Shown here piece after piece: positions 17,275-25,948 of a DNA stretch of 52,891 bases; positions within the stretch are counted from its first letter, which is position 1, and each line of letters begins with the position of its first letter. The notes beneath the pieces are model-generated. The model was not told where the DNA came from. It was given only the letters and a program-made list of their open reading frames with translations, and did not search any database. The DNA is taken from positions 1 through 52,891 of the forward strand of contig NZ_JARVKW010000048.1 of the NCBI RefSeq assembly GCF_029813775.1, in the 5' to 3' direction. The position numbers and the translations under genes were made by a program. This DNA is from Streptomyces sp. DH24. Its GTDB lineage: Bacteria > Actinomycetota > Actinomycetes > Streptomycetales > Streptomycetaceae.

Positions 17275-17312
17275 CTGAGGGGCCCTTTCCCCATGCGGGA
17301 AGGGCCCCTCAG
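17275..17312 (+). terminator. hairpin after nagF
   Basis: CTGAGGGGCCCTT-t-CCC pairs with GGGAAGGGCCCCTCAG, about 16 bp with one bulged T and a short loop. No U-tract follows. Confidence 0.7.
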
Positions 17313-17323
17313 CCGCGTGCGGC

Positions 17324-17329
17324 TAGGCT
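17324..17329 (+). promoter_or_regulatory. -10 box for leaderless rph
   Basis: TAGGCT ends 7 nt before the rph ATG and no Shine-Dalgarno is present, consistent with a leaderless transcript. Confidence 0.55.
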
Positions 17330-17336
17330 CGTCCGC

Positions 17337-18074
<738 letters not shown>

Positions 18075-18214
18075 AGGGCGCCCCAAGACGACCGACGGCG
18101 GCAGGCAACCGGCCCACCCGCCCCGGCGTCCTTACCGACACGGGCGTGCGGCTCACCGCCGTACGCCCGACCAGCGGGCCGCCCGGCCCAGACCCAAGGG
18201 GAGGGATCGCACCC

Positions 18215-18619
18215 ATGGCCGCGAGCCGACGCCGTCGTAGCCGTATCGCCGTCGCCACCGCAGCGATGGCCGCCGCCGCACTGACGGCCGGCCTGACCAC
18301 CGGCTGCGCCGCCGTCGACAAGGCGCTGGACTGCGTGCAGACCGCCGACGCCATTGCCGACAGCGTCACGGAACTGCAGCAGGCCGTGGAGTCCGCCTCC
18401 AACGACCCGACGCAGCTGGAGGAATCCCTCGACTCCATCGAGAAGAACCTCGGCGACATCGGCGGCAAGACCGACAACGCCGACGTCGAAAAGGCGGTCG
18501 ACGACCTCAACAAGGCCGTCGAGAACGTCCGCACCTCCGTGCGGAACGGCGACGAGACCCCCGACATCAGCCCGGTCACGGACGCGGCGGGCGAACTGAC
18601 GAAGGTCTGCACGCCGTAA
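18215..18619 (+). CDS. secreted lipoprotein, hypothetical
   Basis: A 134-residue protein with an Arg-rich n-region (SRRRRSR), a hydrophobic core (AVATAAMAAAALTAGL) and TTGC at residues 28-31. It is therefore probably a lipoprotein, although T at -3 is weaker than the usual L or V. The mature part is acidic and helical, with heptad-like repeats (ESLDSIEKNLGDIGG, VEKAVDDLNKAVENV). Two Cys residues besides the lipobox (near residue 40 and near the end) could form a disulfide. The ATG at 18215 follows GGGGAGGG; a GTG start at 18146 would spoil the signal peptide. It sits between rph and rdgB. No function is known to me. Confidence 0.75.
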   Translation: MAASRRRRSRIAVATAAMAAAALTAGLTTGCAAVDKALDCVQTADAIADSVTELQQAVESASNDPTQLEESLDSIEKNLGDIGGKTDNADVEKAVDDLNKAVENVRTSVRNGDETPDISPVTDAAGELTKVCTP

Positions 18620-18652
18620 CCCCGCCCGGCACGGCAGGGGTGGCGAGGACGG

Positions 18653-18658
18653 GATACT
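18653..18658 (+). promoter_or_regulatory. -10-like box before rdgB
   Basis: GATACT ends 7 nt before the rdgB ATG and no Shine-Dalgarno is visible, so a leaderless start is likely. The first base departs from TANNNT. Confidence 0.4.
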
Positions 18659-18665
18659 GGACGCC

Positions 18666-19268
18666 ATGACGCGCTTGATCCTCGCCACCCGCAACGCCGG
18701 AAAAATCACCGAGCTCAGGGCGATCCTCGCCGACGCCGGACTGCCCCACGAACTCGTCGGCGCCGACGCGTACCCGGACGTGCCGGACGTCAAGGAAACC
18801 GGCGTCACCTTCGCCGAGAACGCCCTCCTCAAAGCACATGCCCTCGCCCGGGCCACCGGCCTGCCGGCCGTCGCCGACGACTCGGGCCTGTGCGTCGACG
18901 TCCTCGGCGGCGCCCCCGGCATCTTCTCCGCCCGCTGGTCGGGCCGCCACGGCGACGACCGCGCCAACCTGGACCTGCTCCTGGCCCAGCTCTCGGACAT
19001 CGCCGACCCCCACCGGTCGGCCCACTTCGCCTGCGCGGCGGCCCTGGCCCTGCCCGACGGCACGGAACGCGTGGTCGAGGGCCGGCTCCCCGGCACCCTG
19101 CGCCACACCCCGTCCGGCACCGGCGGCTTCGGCTACGACCCCATCCTTCAGCCGGAGGGCGACACCCGGACCTGCGCGGAACTGACCCCGGCCGAGAAGA
19201 ACGCGATCAGCCACCGGGGCAAGGCGTTCCGGGCACTGGTGCCGGTGGTGCGGGAGTTGCTCGACTGA
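18666..19268 (+). CDS. rdgB: XTP/dITP diphosphatase (RdgB/HAM1)
   Basis: A 200-residue house-cleaning pyrophosphatase that removes dITP and XTP from nucleotide pools. It opens with LILATRNAGKITELRAIL, the nucleotide-binding loop. ETGVTFAENALLKA, VADDSGLCVDVLGGAPGIFSARW and the C-terminal ISHRGKAF are all conserved. The length is normal. The gene ends just before a strong hairpin and a convergent tRNA gene. The pairing with rph is conserved across many bacteria. Confidence 0.95.
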   Translation: MTRLILATRNAGKITELRAILADAGLPHELVGADAYPDVPDVKETGVTFAENALLKAHALARATGLPAVADDSGLCVDVLGGAPGIFSARWSGRHGDDRANLDLLLAQLSDIADPHRSAHFACAAALALPDGTERVVEGRLPGTLRHTPSGTGGFGYDPILQPEGDTRTCAELTPAEKNAISHRGKAFRALVPVVRELLD

Positions 19269-19279
19269 CGCGGGAACGG

Positions 19280-19317
19280 AACGGCCTGCGGATCGATCCT
19301 TCGATCCGCAGGCCGTT
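19280..19317. terminator. perfect 17-bp hairpin between rdgB and tRNA-Leu
   Basis: Arms 19280-19296 and 19301-19317 pair perfectly around TCCT. It lies 12 nt after the rdgB stop and 5 nt from the 3' end of the convergent tRNA, so it can end both transcripts. Confidence 0.85.
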
Positions 19318-19321
19318 GACG

Positions 19322-19405
19322 TGCGGCGGAAGGGATTCGAACCCTCAAGCCCGTTCAAGGGCCACAGATCCTAAGTCTGCTGCGTCGCCATTGCGCCACC
19401 GCCGC
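19322..19405 (-). tRNA. tRNA-Leu (anticodon UAG)
   Basis: On the minus strand the 84-nt sequence begins GCGGCGGTGGCGCAA. A 7-bp acceptor stem pairs GCGGCGG with CCGCCGC, the discriminator is A, and the 3' CCA is not encoded. The anticodon loop CTTAGGA gives UAG. A long variable arm (GGCCCTTGAACGGGCTT) is typical of class II tRNA-Leu. The T-arm GGTTCGAATCC is intact. Confidence 0.95.
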
Positions 19406-19812
19406 TAGCCGCCTGCAATCGTACCGGGAGTCGCCCCTCGCCTCTTCCCGCCCCGGCACCATGTGCTGGTGGTGGCGTGACAGTTGGGGCACAGGAACCG
19501 CAGGTTCTCCCGCCGGTCGTCGCTCCAGTCGCCGTTGATGTGGTCGACCTCGAGGGGCAGTGGTTCGCCCAGCCAGACCGCCCCGACGCCGCACAGTGCG
19601 CAGCGTTCCTCGATGCCGAGTTCGGCCATCGCCTTCTTGAGCCGGCTGCTCGGGGTACGCCTGGCGTGTGCCGACAGATTCTCGGTGAGGACCTCCCGGG
19701 GATCCGTTGGCGCCGGTTGTCGCGCCTGTTCGCCGCGCGGACTCCCGAGGTGAAGTGCGACGTGTCGATGCCGTACGCCTTGATCCTCCGGCTGATGTGC
19801 GTGGGAGTCGTG
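19405..19812 (-). pseudogene. HNH endonuclease, frameshifted and N-terminally truncated
   Basis: The 74-codon frame at 19405-19629 keeps a whole HNH core: CALCGVGAVW, LEVDHINGDWSDDRRENLRFLCPNCH. Reading further upstream on the minus strand, the same frame continues as EVLTENLSAHARRTPSSRLKKA. At about 19726 it must switch frame to give HISRRIKAYGIDTSHFT, the usual preceding domain of this family. The switch is explained by one missing A in GCGAACAGG. The homology starts right at the bcp stop with no good start codon, so the N-terminal domain is also lost. Its stop codon overlaps the first base of tRNA-Leu. A short protein from ATG 19629 could still be made, but the gene looks decayed. Confidence 0.7.
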
Positions 19813-19815
19813 TCC

Positions 19816-20283
19816 TCAGATGCCCAGATCCTTGATGATCTTGGCCACGTGGCCGGTCGCGCGGACGTTGTAGAGGGCGCGTTCCACCTTGCCGTCCTCG
19901 TCCACGACGATCGTGGAGCGGATGACGCCCATGTATGTCTTGCCGTAGTTCTTCTTCTCGCCGAAGGCGCCGTACGCGTCCAGGACCTTCTTGTCCGGGT
20001 CGGCGAGGAGGGTGACCTTCAGGGACTCCTTGTCGCGGAACTTCGCCAGCTTCTCCGGCTGGTCGGGGGAGATGCCGAGCACGTCGTAGCCGGCGCCGGC
20101 CAGGACGTCGAGGTTGTCCGTGAAGTCGCAGGCCTGCTTCGTGCAGCCCGGCGTCAGCGCCGCCGGGTAGAAGTAGACGATGACCTTGCGGCCCTTGTGG
20201 TCGGCCAGCGACACCTCGTTGCCGTCGGCGTCGGGCAGGGTGAAGGCGGGGGCCACGTCCCCGGGCTGGAGGCGCTCGGTCAT
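19816..20283 (-). CDS. bcp: thioredoxin-dependent thiol peroxidase (Bcp/PrxQ)
   Basis: A 155-residue atypical 2-Cys peroxiredoxin that reduces peroxides using thioredoxin. The peroxidatic C47 in YPAALTPGCTKQACDF and the resolving C52 give the PrxQ CxxxxC arrangement. QPGDVAPAFTLPDADGNEV is the typical N-terminus. AGGAG precedes the ATG, and a TAGGCT box (20334-20329) about 45 nt upstream may be its -10 element. It is divergent from the DUF3618 gene. Confidence 0.94.
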   Translation of the reverse strand: MTERLQPGDVAPAFTLPDADGNEVSLADHKGRKVIVYFYPAALTPGCTKQACDFTDNLDVLAGAGYDVLGISPDQPEKLAKFRDKESLKVTLLADPDKKVLDAYGAFGEKKNYGKTYMGVIRSTIVVDEDGKVERALYNVRATGHVAKIIKDLGI

Positions 20284-20415
20284 CGGTCTCGACTCCTCTT
20301 GCGTGCGTGAAAGGGTGGTGCGGGTCCGAGCCTAACCGGGGGTGCCGACGGTGCGGCCGGGCGCGAAGCTGACAGACTGTCCGGAACAGCGTCAGCAGAC
20401 TTCGGAGGCCGTACG

Positions 20416-20766
20416 GTGGCGGACACGTCGGACACCAGAACCCCGGCGCAGATCGAGGCGGACATCAGGCGTCGCCGCGAGGTGCTGGCCGAGACCCTCG
20501 ACGAGCTCGGGGTGCGCGTGCACCCCAAGACGATCGTGGGCGACGCCAAGGCCAAGGTCGCGGCCAGTGTCGACAACACCCTCGGGCGCGCGTACGTCGG
20601 CGTGACCCGCGTCGTCAGCGATGTGAAGGCGCAGTTCACGGACGAGGAGGGCGCGCCCCGGCTGGAGCGCGTCGTGCCCGCGGTGCTGCTCGTGGCCGGT
20701 GTCGTCGGGCTCGTCGCCGTGGGGGCCCAGCGGCGCGGCCGGGGCGGTGGGCGCCGGCGGCGCTGA
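20416..20766 (+). CDS. DUF3618 family membrane protein
   Basis: A 116-residue protein that begins with a GTG codon after CGGAGG. Residues 10-30 (TPAQIEADIRRRREVLAETLDEL) match DUF3618, an actinobacterial family of small proteins. A single membrane helix (VVPAVLLVAGVVGLVAVGA) lies at residues 86-104, followed by a very basic tail (RRGRGGGRRRR). It is probably a single-pass inner-membrane protein with a cytoplasmic helical domain. The conserved neighbour bcp suggests a possible link to oxidative stress, but this is only contextual. Confidence 0.82.
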   Translation: MADTSDTRTPAQIEADIRRRREVLAETLDELGVRVHPKTIVGDAKAKVAASVDNTLGRAYVGVTRVVSDVKAQFTDEEGAPRLERVVPAVLLVAGVVGLVAVGAQRRGRGGGRRRR

Positions 20767-20813
20767 ACCGGGGCGCGGGTGACCCACCCGCGCGCGTCCG
20801 GGCCGAAGGCAGG

Positions 20814-20819
20814 TAGGTT
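20814..20819 (+). promoter_or_regulatory. -10 box for leaderless GroES-like gene
   Basis: TAGGTT ends 7 nt before the GTG at 20827 and no Shine-Dalgarno is visible. Confidence 0.5.
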
Positions 20820-20826
20820 CTGAGGC

Positions 20827-21174
20827 GTGAGCGCCAACAGAAACGACACCCACGACAAGCTGCCCATCCGGATGCTGCACGACCGTGTGCTCGTGCGGCA
20901 GGACAACTCCGAGGGCGAGCGGCGTTCCGGGGGCGGCATCCTGATCCCCGCGACGGCGGCGGTCGGCCGTCGGCTGGCCTGGGCCGAGGTCGTCGCGGTG
21001 GGACAGAACGTACGGACCGTGGAGCCGGGCGACCGGGTGCTGTACGACCCGGAGGACCGGGCCGAGGTGGAGGTGCGGGGCGTCCCGTACGTGCTGATGC
21101 GTGAGCGGGACCTGCACGCCGTGGCCGCGGACCGGTTCGAGGGGTCCGAGGACTCCACGGGGCTGTACCTCTGA
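20827..21174 (+). CDS. GroES-family co-chaperonin-like protein
   Basis: A 115-residue Cpn10-fold protein. IRMLHDRVLVRQD, SGGGILIPATA and VEPGDRVLYDPEDRAEVEV follow the GroES pattern. The mobile loop (EGERRSGGGILIP) is kept. It has N- and C-terminal extensions and no groEL next to it, so it is not the main GroES of a groESL operon. It could be a divergent second co-chaperonin; its partner is unknown. It is probably leaderless with a GTG start, and a canonical terminator follows. Confidence 0.85.
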   Translation: MSANRNDTHDKLPIRMLHDRVLVRQDNSEGERRSGGGILIPATAAVGRRLAWAEVVAVGQNVRTVEPGDRVLYDPEDRAEVEVRGVPYVLMRERDLHAVAADRFEGSEDSTGLYL

Positions 21175-21190
21175 AACAGGGATCGTAGAG

Positions 21191-21219
21191 GGCCGGTGAC
21201 CATCGTCACCGGCCTTTTT
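21191..21219 (+). terminator. intrinsic terminator after the GroES-like gene
   Basis: GGCCGGTGAC-catc-GTCACCGGCC followed by TTTTT: a perfect 10-bp stem and a U-tract. Confidence 0.93.
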
Positions 21220-21268
21220 CCGCGTTCTTTGCTACGTTTGTGAGGGTCCACCCGTAGTCATCCGTATC

Positions 21269-21315
21269 ACCCCGACGAGACGCGCCGTACCGGGTCAAGC
21301 GACAAGACGACGCAC
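21269..21315 (+). ncRNA. guanidine-III riboswitch
   Basis: The sequence contains CCCCGACGAGACGCGCCGTA, then CCGGGTCAAGCGACAAGACG and ACGC. This matches, as I remember it, the guanidine-III (formerly ykkC-III) aptamer of Thermobifida: the ACGAG and ACAAG motifs are exact, CCCG/CGGG form P1, and GCGCCGT pairs with ACGACGC (one mismatch) in the pseudoknot. It lies 38 nt before the start of an SMR guanidinium exporter and just before its GGAGGT ribosome site, so guanidinium binding should control translation start. That is the established role of this class. Confidence 0.88.
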
Positions 21316-21352
21316 CGCCCCTGTTGGTCCGTGTCTTTCGGAGGTGCTCGTC

Positions 21353-21673
21353 ATGGCCTGGGTTCTGCTCGTCGTCGCCGGTCTGCTGGAGGTCGGCTGG
21401 TCGATCGGGATGAAGTACACCGAGGGCTTCACCCGGCCCGTGCCCAGTGTGCTCACCGGCGCGGGCATCGTCGCCAGCATGCTGCTGCTGTCGCAGGCCG
21501 CGAAGTCGCTGCCCATCGGTACCGCCTACGGCGTGTGGGTGGGGATCGGCGCGGCGGGTGCGGCGGTGCTCGGCATGGTGGTGCTGGATGAGCCCGTCAC
21601 CGCCGCCCGGATCTTCTTCGTGTGTCTGCTGCTGGTCGCCGTCGTGGGGCTGAAGGCGACCTCCGGGCACTGA
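21353..21673 (+). CDS. gdx: SMR family guanidinium exporter
   Basis: A 106-residue four-helix proton-coupled exporter of the small multidrug resistance family, Gdx (SugE) branch. E13 in LLEVGWSIGMKYTEGF is the central coupling residue, and the EVGW signature separates Gdx from EmrE-type pumps. PIGTAYGVWVGIGAAGA is the substrate pocket of helix 3. The protein works as a dual-topology dimer in the cytoplasmic membrane and exports guanidinium. The ATG at 21353 follows CGGAGGT; the upstream ATG at 21344 would overlap it. The guanidine-III riboswitch upstream confirms the substrate class. Confidence 0.93.
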   Translation: MAWVLLVVAGLLEVGWSIGMKYTEGFTRPVPSVLTGAGIVASMLLLSQAAKSLPIGTAYGVWVGIGAAGAAVLGMVVLDEPVTAARIFFVCLLLVAVVGLKATSGH

Positions 21674-21730
21674 GCCACCCTGGCCCCCTGCCGGGGCGCC
21701 GGGGCCCGGTCCGGGGCCCCGGCCGTTCGT

Positions 21731-24148
21731 TCAGTTCGGGTTCCCGCCGCCTGAGCCGCCCGTGCTCGTCTCGCCCGTCGTGCTCCCGTTGGTGGTGCCT
21801 CCGGACCCGGTGGAGGTTCCGCCGTCCGTGGTGCCCCCGTCGGCGGTGCCGCCGGAGCCCGTGGTGCCGCCGTCGGTCGTCGTGCCGCCGTCGGTGGTGC
21901 CTCCGGACCCGGTCGTGGTGCCGCCGTCCGTCGTGCCGCCGTCGACCCACCCGGGGGAGCCCGTCGTGGCGCCGCCGTCGGTGGTGCCGCCGTCCGTCGG
22001 GCCGTCGGTCTCGCCCGGCGTCTGTCCGCCGCTGTCCGCGCCGCCGGTCGTCGTGCCGCCGGTGTCCCCCGTGCCGGGGTCGGTCGGGGTGCCGGTGGCC
22101 GGGGGCCGGGTGTCGCCGGTGCCCTCCTGGAGGTCGAGGTCGAAGTCGGTGACCGGTTCGCCCTTCAGCGCCTCGGCGGTGTACTGCCCCCAGATCTCCG
22201 CGGGCGCGCCGCCGCCGTTGATGCGGGGCAGGCCCATCGCGCCGTACAGCGACTTGTGCTCGGCGGTCTCCGGGTCCTGGCCCATCACGGCGACGACGGT
22301 GGCGAGTTCGGGCGTGTAGCCGGCGAACCAGGCCGCCGTGTCCTCCTCCGCGGTGCCGGTCTTGCCGGCCGCCGGGCGGCCCGCGGCCTGGGCGGCGGTG
22401 GCGGTGCCGTTCTGCACGACGCTCTGCAGGACGGACGTCGTGGTGTCGGCGGCCTCGCGGCTGATGGCCTGCCGGGTCTGCCGCTCGGGCAGGTCCAGGA
22501 TGTTCCGGCCGTCCTTGGTGACCTTCTCGATCATCGTGTACGTGCCGTGCTTGCCGTGGTTGGCGAGCGTCGCGTACGCCTGTGTCATGTCCAGGACGCT
22601 GGCCTGGGCCACGCCGAGCGCGATGGACGGCGAGGGCACCAGTTCGGGCGTGGCCGCGGGCAGGCCGAGGTCGATCGCGGTCTGGCGGACCTTGTCGGAG
22701 CCGACGTCGACGGCCATCTGCGCGTACACGGCGTTGACGGACTTGTCGGTGGCCTCGCGGACGGTGACGTCGCCGTAGTCGACGTTGTCCTCGTTCTCCG
22801 GCGCGTAGTGGCCGCCGGACCAGCCCTGCACGGGGCGCTGGTCGGTGCCGTCGTAGACGGTGTCGGCGGTGATGGGGCGGCCGTCCTGGGTGACGGAGCC
22901 GTTCTCGACGGCGGAGGTGAAGACGAACGGCTTGAACGTCGAGCCGACCTGGAAGTCCCGGCGGGTCGCGTTGGGCGTGTACTGCTTCACGTAGTCGATG
23001 CCGTTGTACATCGCGACGACCTTGCCGGTCTTCGTGTCGATGGAGGCACCGCCCGCGCGGACGTAGGTGTCGACCTTGTTGTTCTTCTTGTCCAGCTTGG
23101 ACATCACCTTGTCGTTGACGGCCTTCACGAAGGCGTCCTGCTTGTCCTTGTGCAGGGTGGTCGTGATGCGGTAGCCGCCCGCGTCCAGCGCCGACTCGTC
23201 GACGATCTTGTTCTGGATGAGGTAGTCGCGGACGATGCGCACGACGTAACCGCGCTGCCCGGACAGGCCCGCGGAGACGGTGGTCTCCTTCGGCATCGGG
23301 AACTTCAGGCCCGCCCGCTCGCCGGCGTCGAGCCAGCCCTCCTTGACCATGCCGTCCAGCACGTAGTTCCAGCGGGCCTCGGCGGCGGCCCTGTTCTCCG
23401 GGCGGGCGACGACGTCGTACTCGCTGGGCGCGTTCAGCAGCGCGGCGAGGTAGGCGCCGCGGGCCGCGTCGAGGTCGGTGGCGTCCACGCCGTAGTAGGC
23501 CTGCGCGGCGGCCTGGATGCCGTAGGCGTTGCGGCCGAAGTAGCTGGTGTTGAGGTAGCCCTCGAGGATCTGGTCCTTGGTCTCGGTGCGGTCCAGCTTG
23601 ATCGCGATGAAGAACTCCTTCGCCTTGCGGGTCAGGGTCTGCTCCTGCGCGAGGTAGTAGTTCTTCACGTACTGCTGGGTGATCGTCGAACCGGACTGCT
23701 TGCCCTTGCCGGTGGCGGTGTTCCACCCGGCGCGCAGCATCGCCTTGGGGTCGACGGCGGACTCGGTGTAGAAGTCGCGGTCCTCGGCGGCGAGCACGGC
23801 GCGCTGGGCGTCCTTGGACACCTGGGCCAGGCTCACGTTCTCGCGGTTGACCTCGCCGTCGCGGGCGAGCTGGCTGCCGTCGGCGTACAGGTAGACGTTG
23901 CTCTGCTTGGTGGCGAGGGCGTTGGCGGGCGGGATCTTCACCAGGGAGTAGCCGAGGAAGAATCCGCCGATGAGCAGCAGGACGACGACGACGAAGGTGC
24001 CGAGCACCATTCGCCAGGTCGGGATCAGCCGGCGCCAGCCGGTGCGCCGGGGCCGTCCGGTCCCGTTCTCTTCCGGGCCGGCCGGCTGCGGGTCCGGCTG
24101 TGCTGCCTGGCCCGGGTTCGGCTGCTGTGGCTGCGACTCGTCGCTCAT
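21731..24148 (-). CDS. class A penicillin-binding protein (glycosyltransferase/transpeptidase)
   Basis: An 805-residue bifunctional peptidoglycan synthase. Residues 1-45 are a Gln/Pro-rich cytoplasmic tail, and residues 48-68 the membrane anchor. The GT51 domain has E122 in AEDRDFYTESAVD and GSTITQQYVKNYYL. The transpeptidase domain has S403-T-F-K406, SVN at 470-472 and KTGT at 596-599, so both activities look intact. From about residue 690 to the end lies a Gly/Thr/Asp-rich tail (repeats of DGGTT and TGSGG) with no known fold. The ATG at 24148 is chosen because AGGAG lies upstream; the longer frame to 24487 is unlikely. It is divergent from the ABC-2 permease operon. Confidence 0.92.
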   Translation of the reverse strand: MSDESQPQQPNPGQAAQPDPQPAGPEENGTGRPRRTGWRRLIPTWRMVLGTFVVVVLLLIGGFFLGYSLVKIPPANALATKQSNVYLYADGSQLARDGEVNRENVSLAQVSKDAQRAVLAAEDRDFYTESAVDPKAMLRAGWNTATGKGKQSGSTITQQYVKNYYLAQEQTLTRKAKEFFIAIKLDRTETKDQILEGYLNTSYFGRNAYGIQAAAQAYYGVDATDLDAARGAYLAALLNAPSEYDVVARPENRAAAEARWNYVLDGMVKEGWLDAGERAGLKFPMPKETTVSAGLSGQRGYVVRIVRDYLIQNKIVDESALDAGGYRITTTLHKDKQDAFVKAVNDKVMSKLDKKNNKVDTYVRAGGASIDTKTGKVVAMYNGIDYVKQYTPNATRRDFQVGSTFKPFVFTSAVENGSVTQDGRPITADTVYDGTDQRPVQGWSGGHYAPENEDNVDYGDVTVREATDKSVNAVYAQMAVDVGSDKVRQTAIDLGLPAATPELVPSPSIALGVAQASVLDMTQAYATLANHGKHGTYTMIEKVTKDGRNILDLPERQTRQAISREAADTTTSVLQSVVQNGTATAAQAAGRPAAGKTGTAEEDTAAWFAGYTPELATVVAVMGQDPETAEHKSLYGAMGLPRINGGGAPAEIWGQYTAEALKGEPVTDFDLDLQEGTGDTRPPATGTPTDPGTGDTGGTTTGGADSGGQTPGETDGPTDGGTTDGGATTGSPGWVDGGTTDGGTTTGSGGTTDGGTTTDGGTTGSGGTADGGTTDGGTSTGSGGTTNGSTTGETSTGGSGGGNPN

Positions 24149-24286
24149 CTGGTGCACGGACTCCTGTGCCTCGTATGTCTTGTGCGCCCCTGCGCGCCCA
24201 CTGGTGAAGACTCTCGCACTAAGCGTTCCGTTCCCGTCCGGTGTCACACCCCGGTAAATCCGTGGCCCGCCCGGTCGCCGGAGGGC

Positions 24287-24292
24287 TAGGCT
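24287..24292 (+). promoter_or_regulatory. -10 box upstream of the ABC-2 operon
   Basis: TAGGCT lies 9 nt before the GTG at 24302. The transcript would start at or within two bases of the first codon. Confidence 0.45.
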
Positions 24293-24301
24293 CCTTCGCT
24301 T

Positions 24302-25132
24302 GTGCGCCGGTCGGCGAGGAGGGTGGTGGGCGTGGGCTCGGGACGGTTGTACGCGGCCGTCGCGGCGGGCGGTTTCCGACGATACGCGACGTATCGGGCC
24401 GCCACGGCGGCCGGGGTGTTCACCAACACCGTCTTCGGGCTGATCCTGGTCCACACCTACCTGGCGCTGTGGGACGAGAAGCCGCATCTCGGCGGCTACG
24501 ACCAGGCGCAGGCGGTCACCTATGTGTGGCTCGGGCAGGCGCTGTTCGCGGCGCTGGCCATCCAGGGCGGCGGCTTCGAGACGGAGCTGATGGAGCGTAT
24601 CCGCACCGGTGACGTCGCGATCGACCTGTACCGGCCCGCCGATCTCCAGTTGTGGTGGCTGGCGGCCGACGCGGGCCGTTCCCTGTTCCAGTTGCTGGGC
24701 CGCGGTGTGATCCCGTTCGCGGCCGGGACGCTGCTGTTCCCGACGGCCCTGCCGGACGATCCGCTGACGTGGCTGGCGTTCGGTGTCGCGGTGCTGCTGG
24801 CGACGCTGGTCAGTTTCGGCATCCGGTACCTGGCGGCGCTGAGCGCGTTCTGGCTGCTGGACGGCACCGGCGTGCTGCAGATGCTGATGGTCGTCGGGCT
24901 GTTCAGCTCGGGGATGCTGCTGCCGCTGAACGTCTTCCCGGGCGCGCTCGGCGACGTCGTACGGGCGCTGCCCTGGTCGTCGCTGCTGCAGGCGCCCGCC
25001 GACGTGCTGCTCGGGGAGGCCGATCCGCTGGGCACGTTCGCGTTCCAGGCCGGGTGGGCGGCGGTGCTGCTGGCGGCGGGGCGGCTGCTCCAGGCGGCGG
25101 CCGCGCGGCGGGTGGTGGTCCAGGGTGGCTGA
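24302..25132 (+). CDS. ABC-2 family transporter permease
   Basis: A 276-residue protein with about six membrane helices. The N-terminal YAAVAAGGFRRYATYRAATAAGVFTN and the helix GVLQMLMVVGLFSSGMLLPLNVFPGAL belong to the ABC-2 (DUF990-type) permease family. It pairs with a second permease (8-bp overlap) and an ATPase to form an exporter of unknown substrate. The GTG at 24302 is taken as start; in-frame GTG codons at 24326 or 24332 after GAGGAGG would remove about 10 basic residues and are equally plausible. The exporter is unlikely to work in this strain if the ATPase frameshift is real. Confidence 0.85.
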   Translation: MRRSARRVVGVGSGRLYAAVAAGGFRRYATYRAATAAGVFTNTVFGLILVHTYLALWDEKPHLGGYDQAQAVTYVWLGQALFAALAIQGGGFETELMERIRTGDVAIDLYRPADLQLWWLAADAGRSLFQLLGRGVIPFAAGTLLFPTALPDDPLTWLAFGVAVLLATLVSFGIRYLAALSAFWLLDGTGVLQMLMVVGLFSSGMLLPLNVFPGALGDVVRALPWSSLLQAPADVLLGEADPLGTFAFQAGWAAVLLAAGRLLQAAAARRVVVQGG

Positions 25133-25943
25133 CGGTCGGGTGCCGGAAGGGCTGCGCGCCTACGGGCTGATCGCGGGCATGTGGATCCGGTCCACGATGA
25201 CGTACCGGGCGTCGTTCGCCATGACCGTGCTGGGCAGCCTGCTGGTGACGGGTCTCGACTTCGTCGGGATCATGCTGATGTTCTCGCAGGTCGACGCGCT
25301 CGGCGGCTACACGCTGCCCGAGGTGGCGTTCCTGTACGGCCTGTCGGCGACGTCGTTCGGGCTGGCCGACCTGCTGCTGGGGTCGATGGACCGGCTGGGC
25401 CGCCGGGTGCGGGACGGCACGCTGGACACGCTGCTGGTGCGGCCGGTGCCGGTGCTCGCGCAGGTCGCCGCCGACCGGTTCGCGCTGCGCCGCGTCGGCC
25501 GGATCGCGCAGGGCGCGCTGGTCCTCGGCTGGGCGCTGGCGAGCGTCGGCATCGACTGGACGGCGGGCAGGCTGCTGCTGATGCCGGTGACGCTGGTCAG
25601 CGGCGCGGGGATCTTCGCGGCGGTGTTCGTGGCGGGCGCGGCGTTCCAGTTCGTGGCGCAGGACGCCTCCGAGGTGCAGAACGCGTTCACGTACGGCGGG
25701 ACGACGCTGCTGCAGTATCCGCCAACGGTGTTCGGGCAGGAGCTGGTGCGCTCGGTGACGTTCGTGCTGCCGCTGGCGTTCGTGAACTGGCTGCCCGCCT
25801 CGTACCTGCTGGGGCGGCCGTATCCGCTGGATCTGCCGGGGTGGGTGGCCTTCACGCCGCCGCTGGCCGCCCTCGCGTGCTGCGCGCTCGCGGGGCTGGC
25901 GTGGCGGGCGGGGCTGCGGTCGTATCGGAGCACGGGGAGCTGA
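25125..25943 (+). CDS. ABC-2 family transporter permease (second subunit)
   Basis: A 272-residue membrane protein with about six hydrophobic segments, homologous in layout to the preceding permease. IAGMWIRSTMTYRASFAMTVLGSLLVTGLDFVGIMLMF is the N-terminal amphipathic helix and first membrane pair. VTFVLPLAFVNWLPASYLLGRP is characteristic of the DUF990-like permeases. It overlaps the upstream gene by 8 bp and is followed 5 nt later by the ATPase start, so the three genes form one operon and the two permeases probably form a heterodimer. Confidence 0.85.
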   Translation: MADGRVPEGLRAYGLIAGMWIRSTMTYRASFAMTVLGSLLVTGLDFVGIMLMFSQVDALGGYTLPEVAFLYGLSATSFGLADLLLGSMDRLGRRVRDGTLDTLLVRPVPVLAQVAADRFALRRVGRIAQGALVLGWALASVGIDWTAGRLLLMPVTLVSGAGIFAAVFVAGAAFQFVAQDASEVQNAFTYGGTTLLQYPPTVFGQELVRSVTFVLPLAFVNWLPASYLLGRPYPLDLPGWVAFTPPLAALACCALAGLAWRAGLRSYRSTGS

Positions 25944-25948
25944 GGGAC

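Noticed and set aside
21597..23726. 709-codon minus-strand frame and 677-codon plus-strand frame (22256-24289) over the PBP gene
   Set aside because: Both are shadows; the third frame holds all PBP motifs in order.
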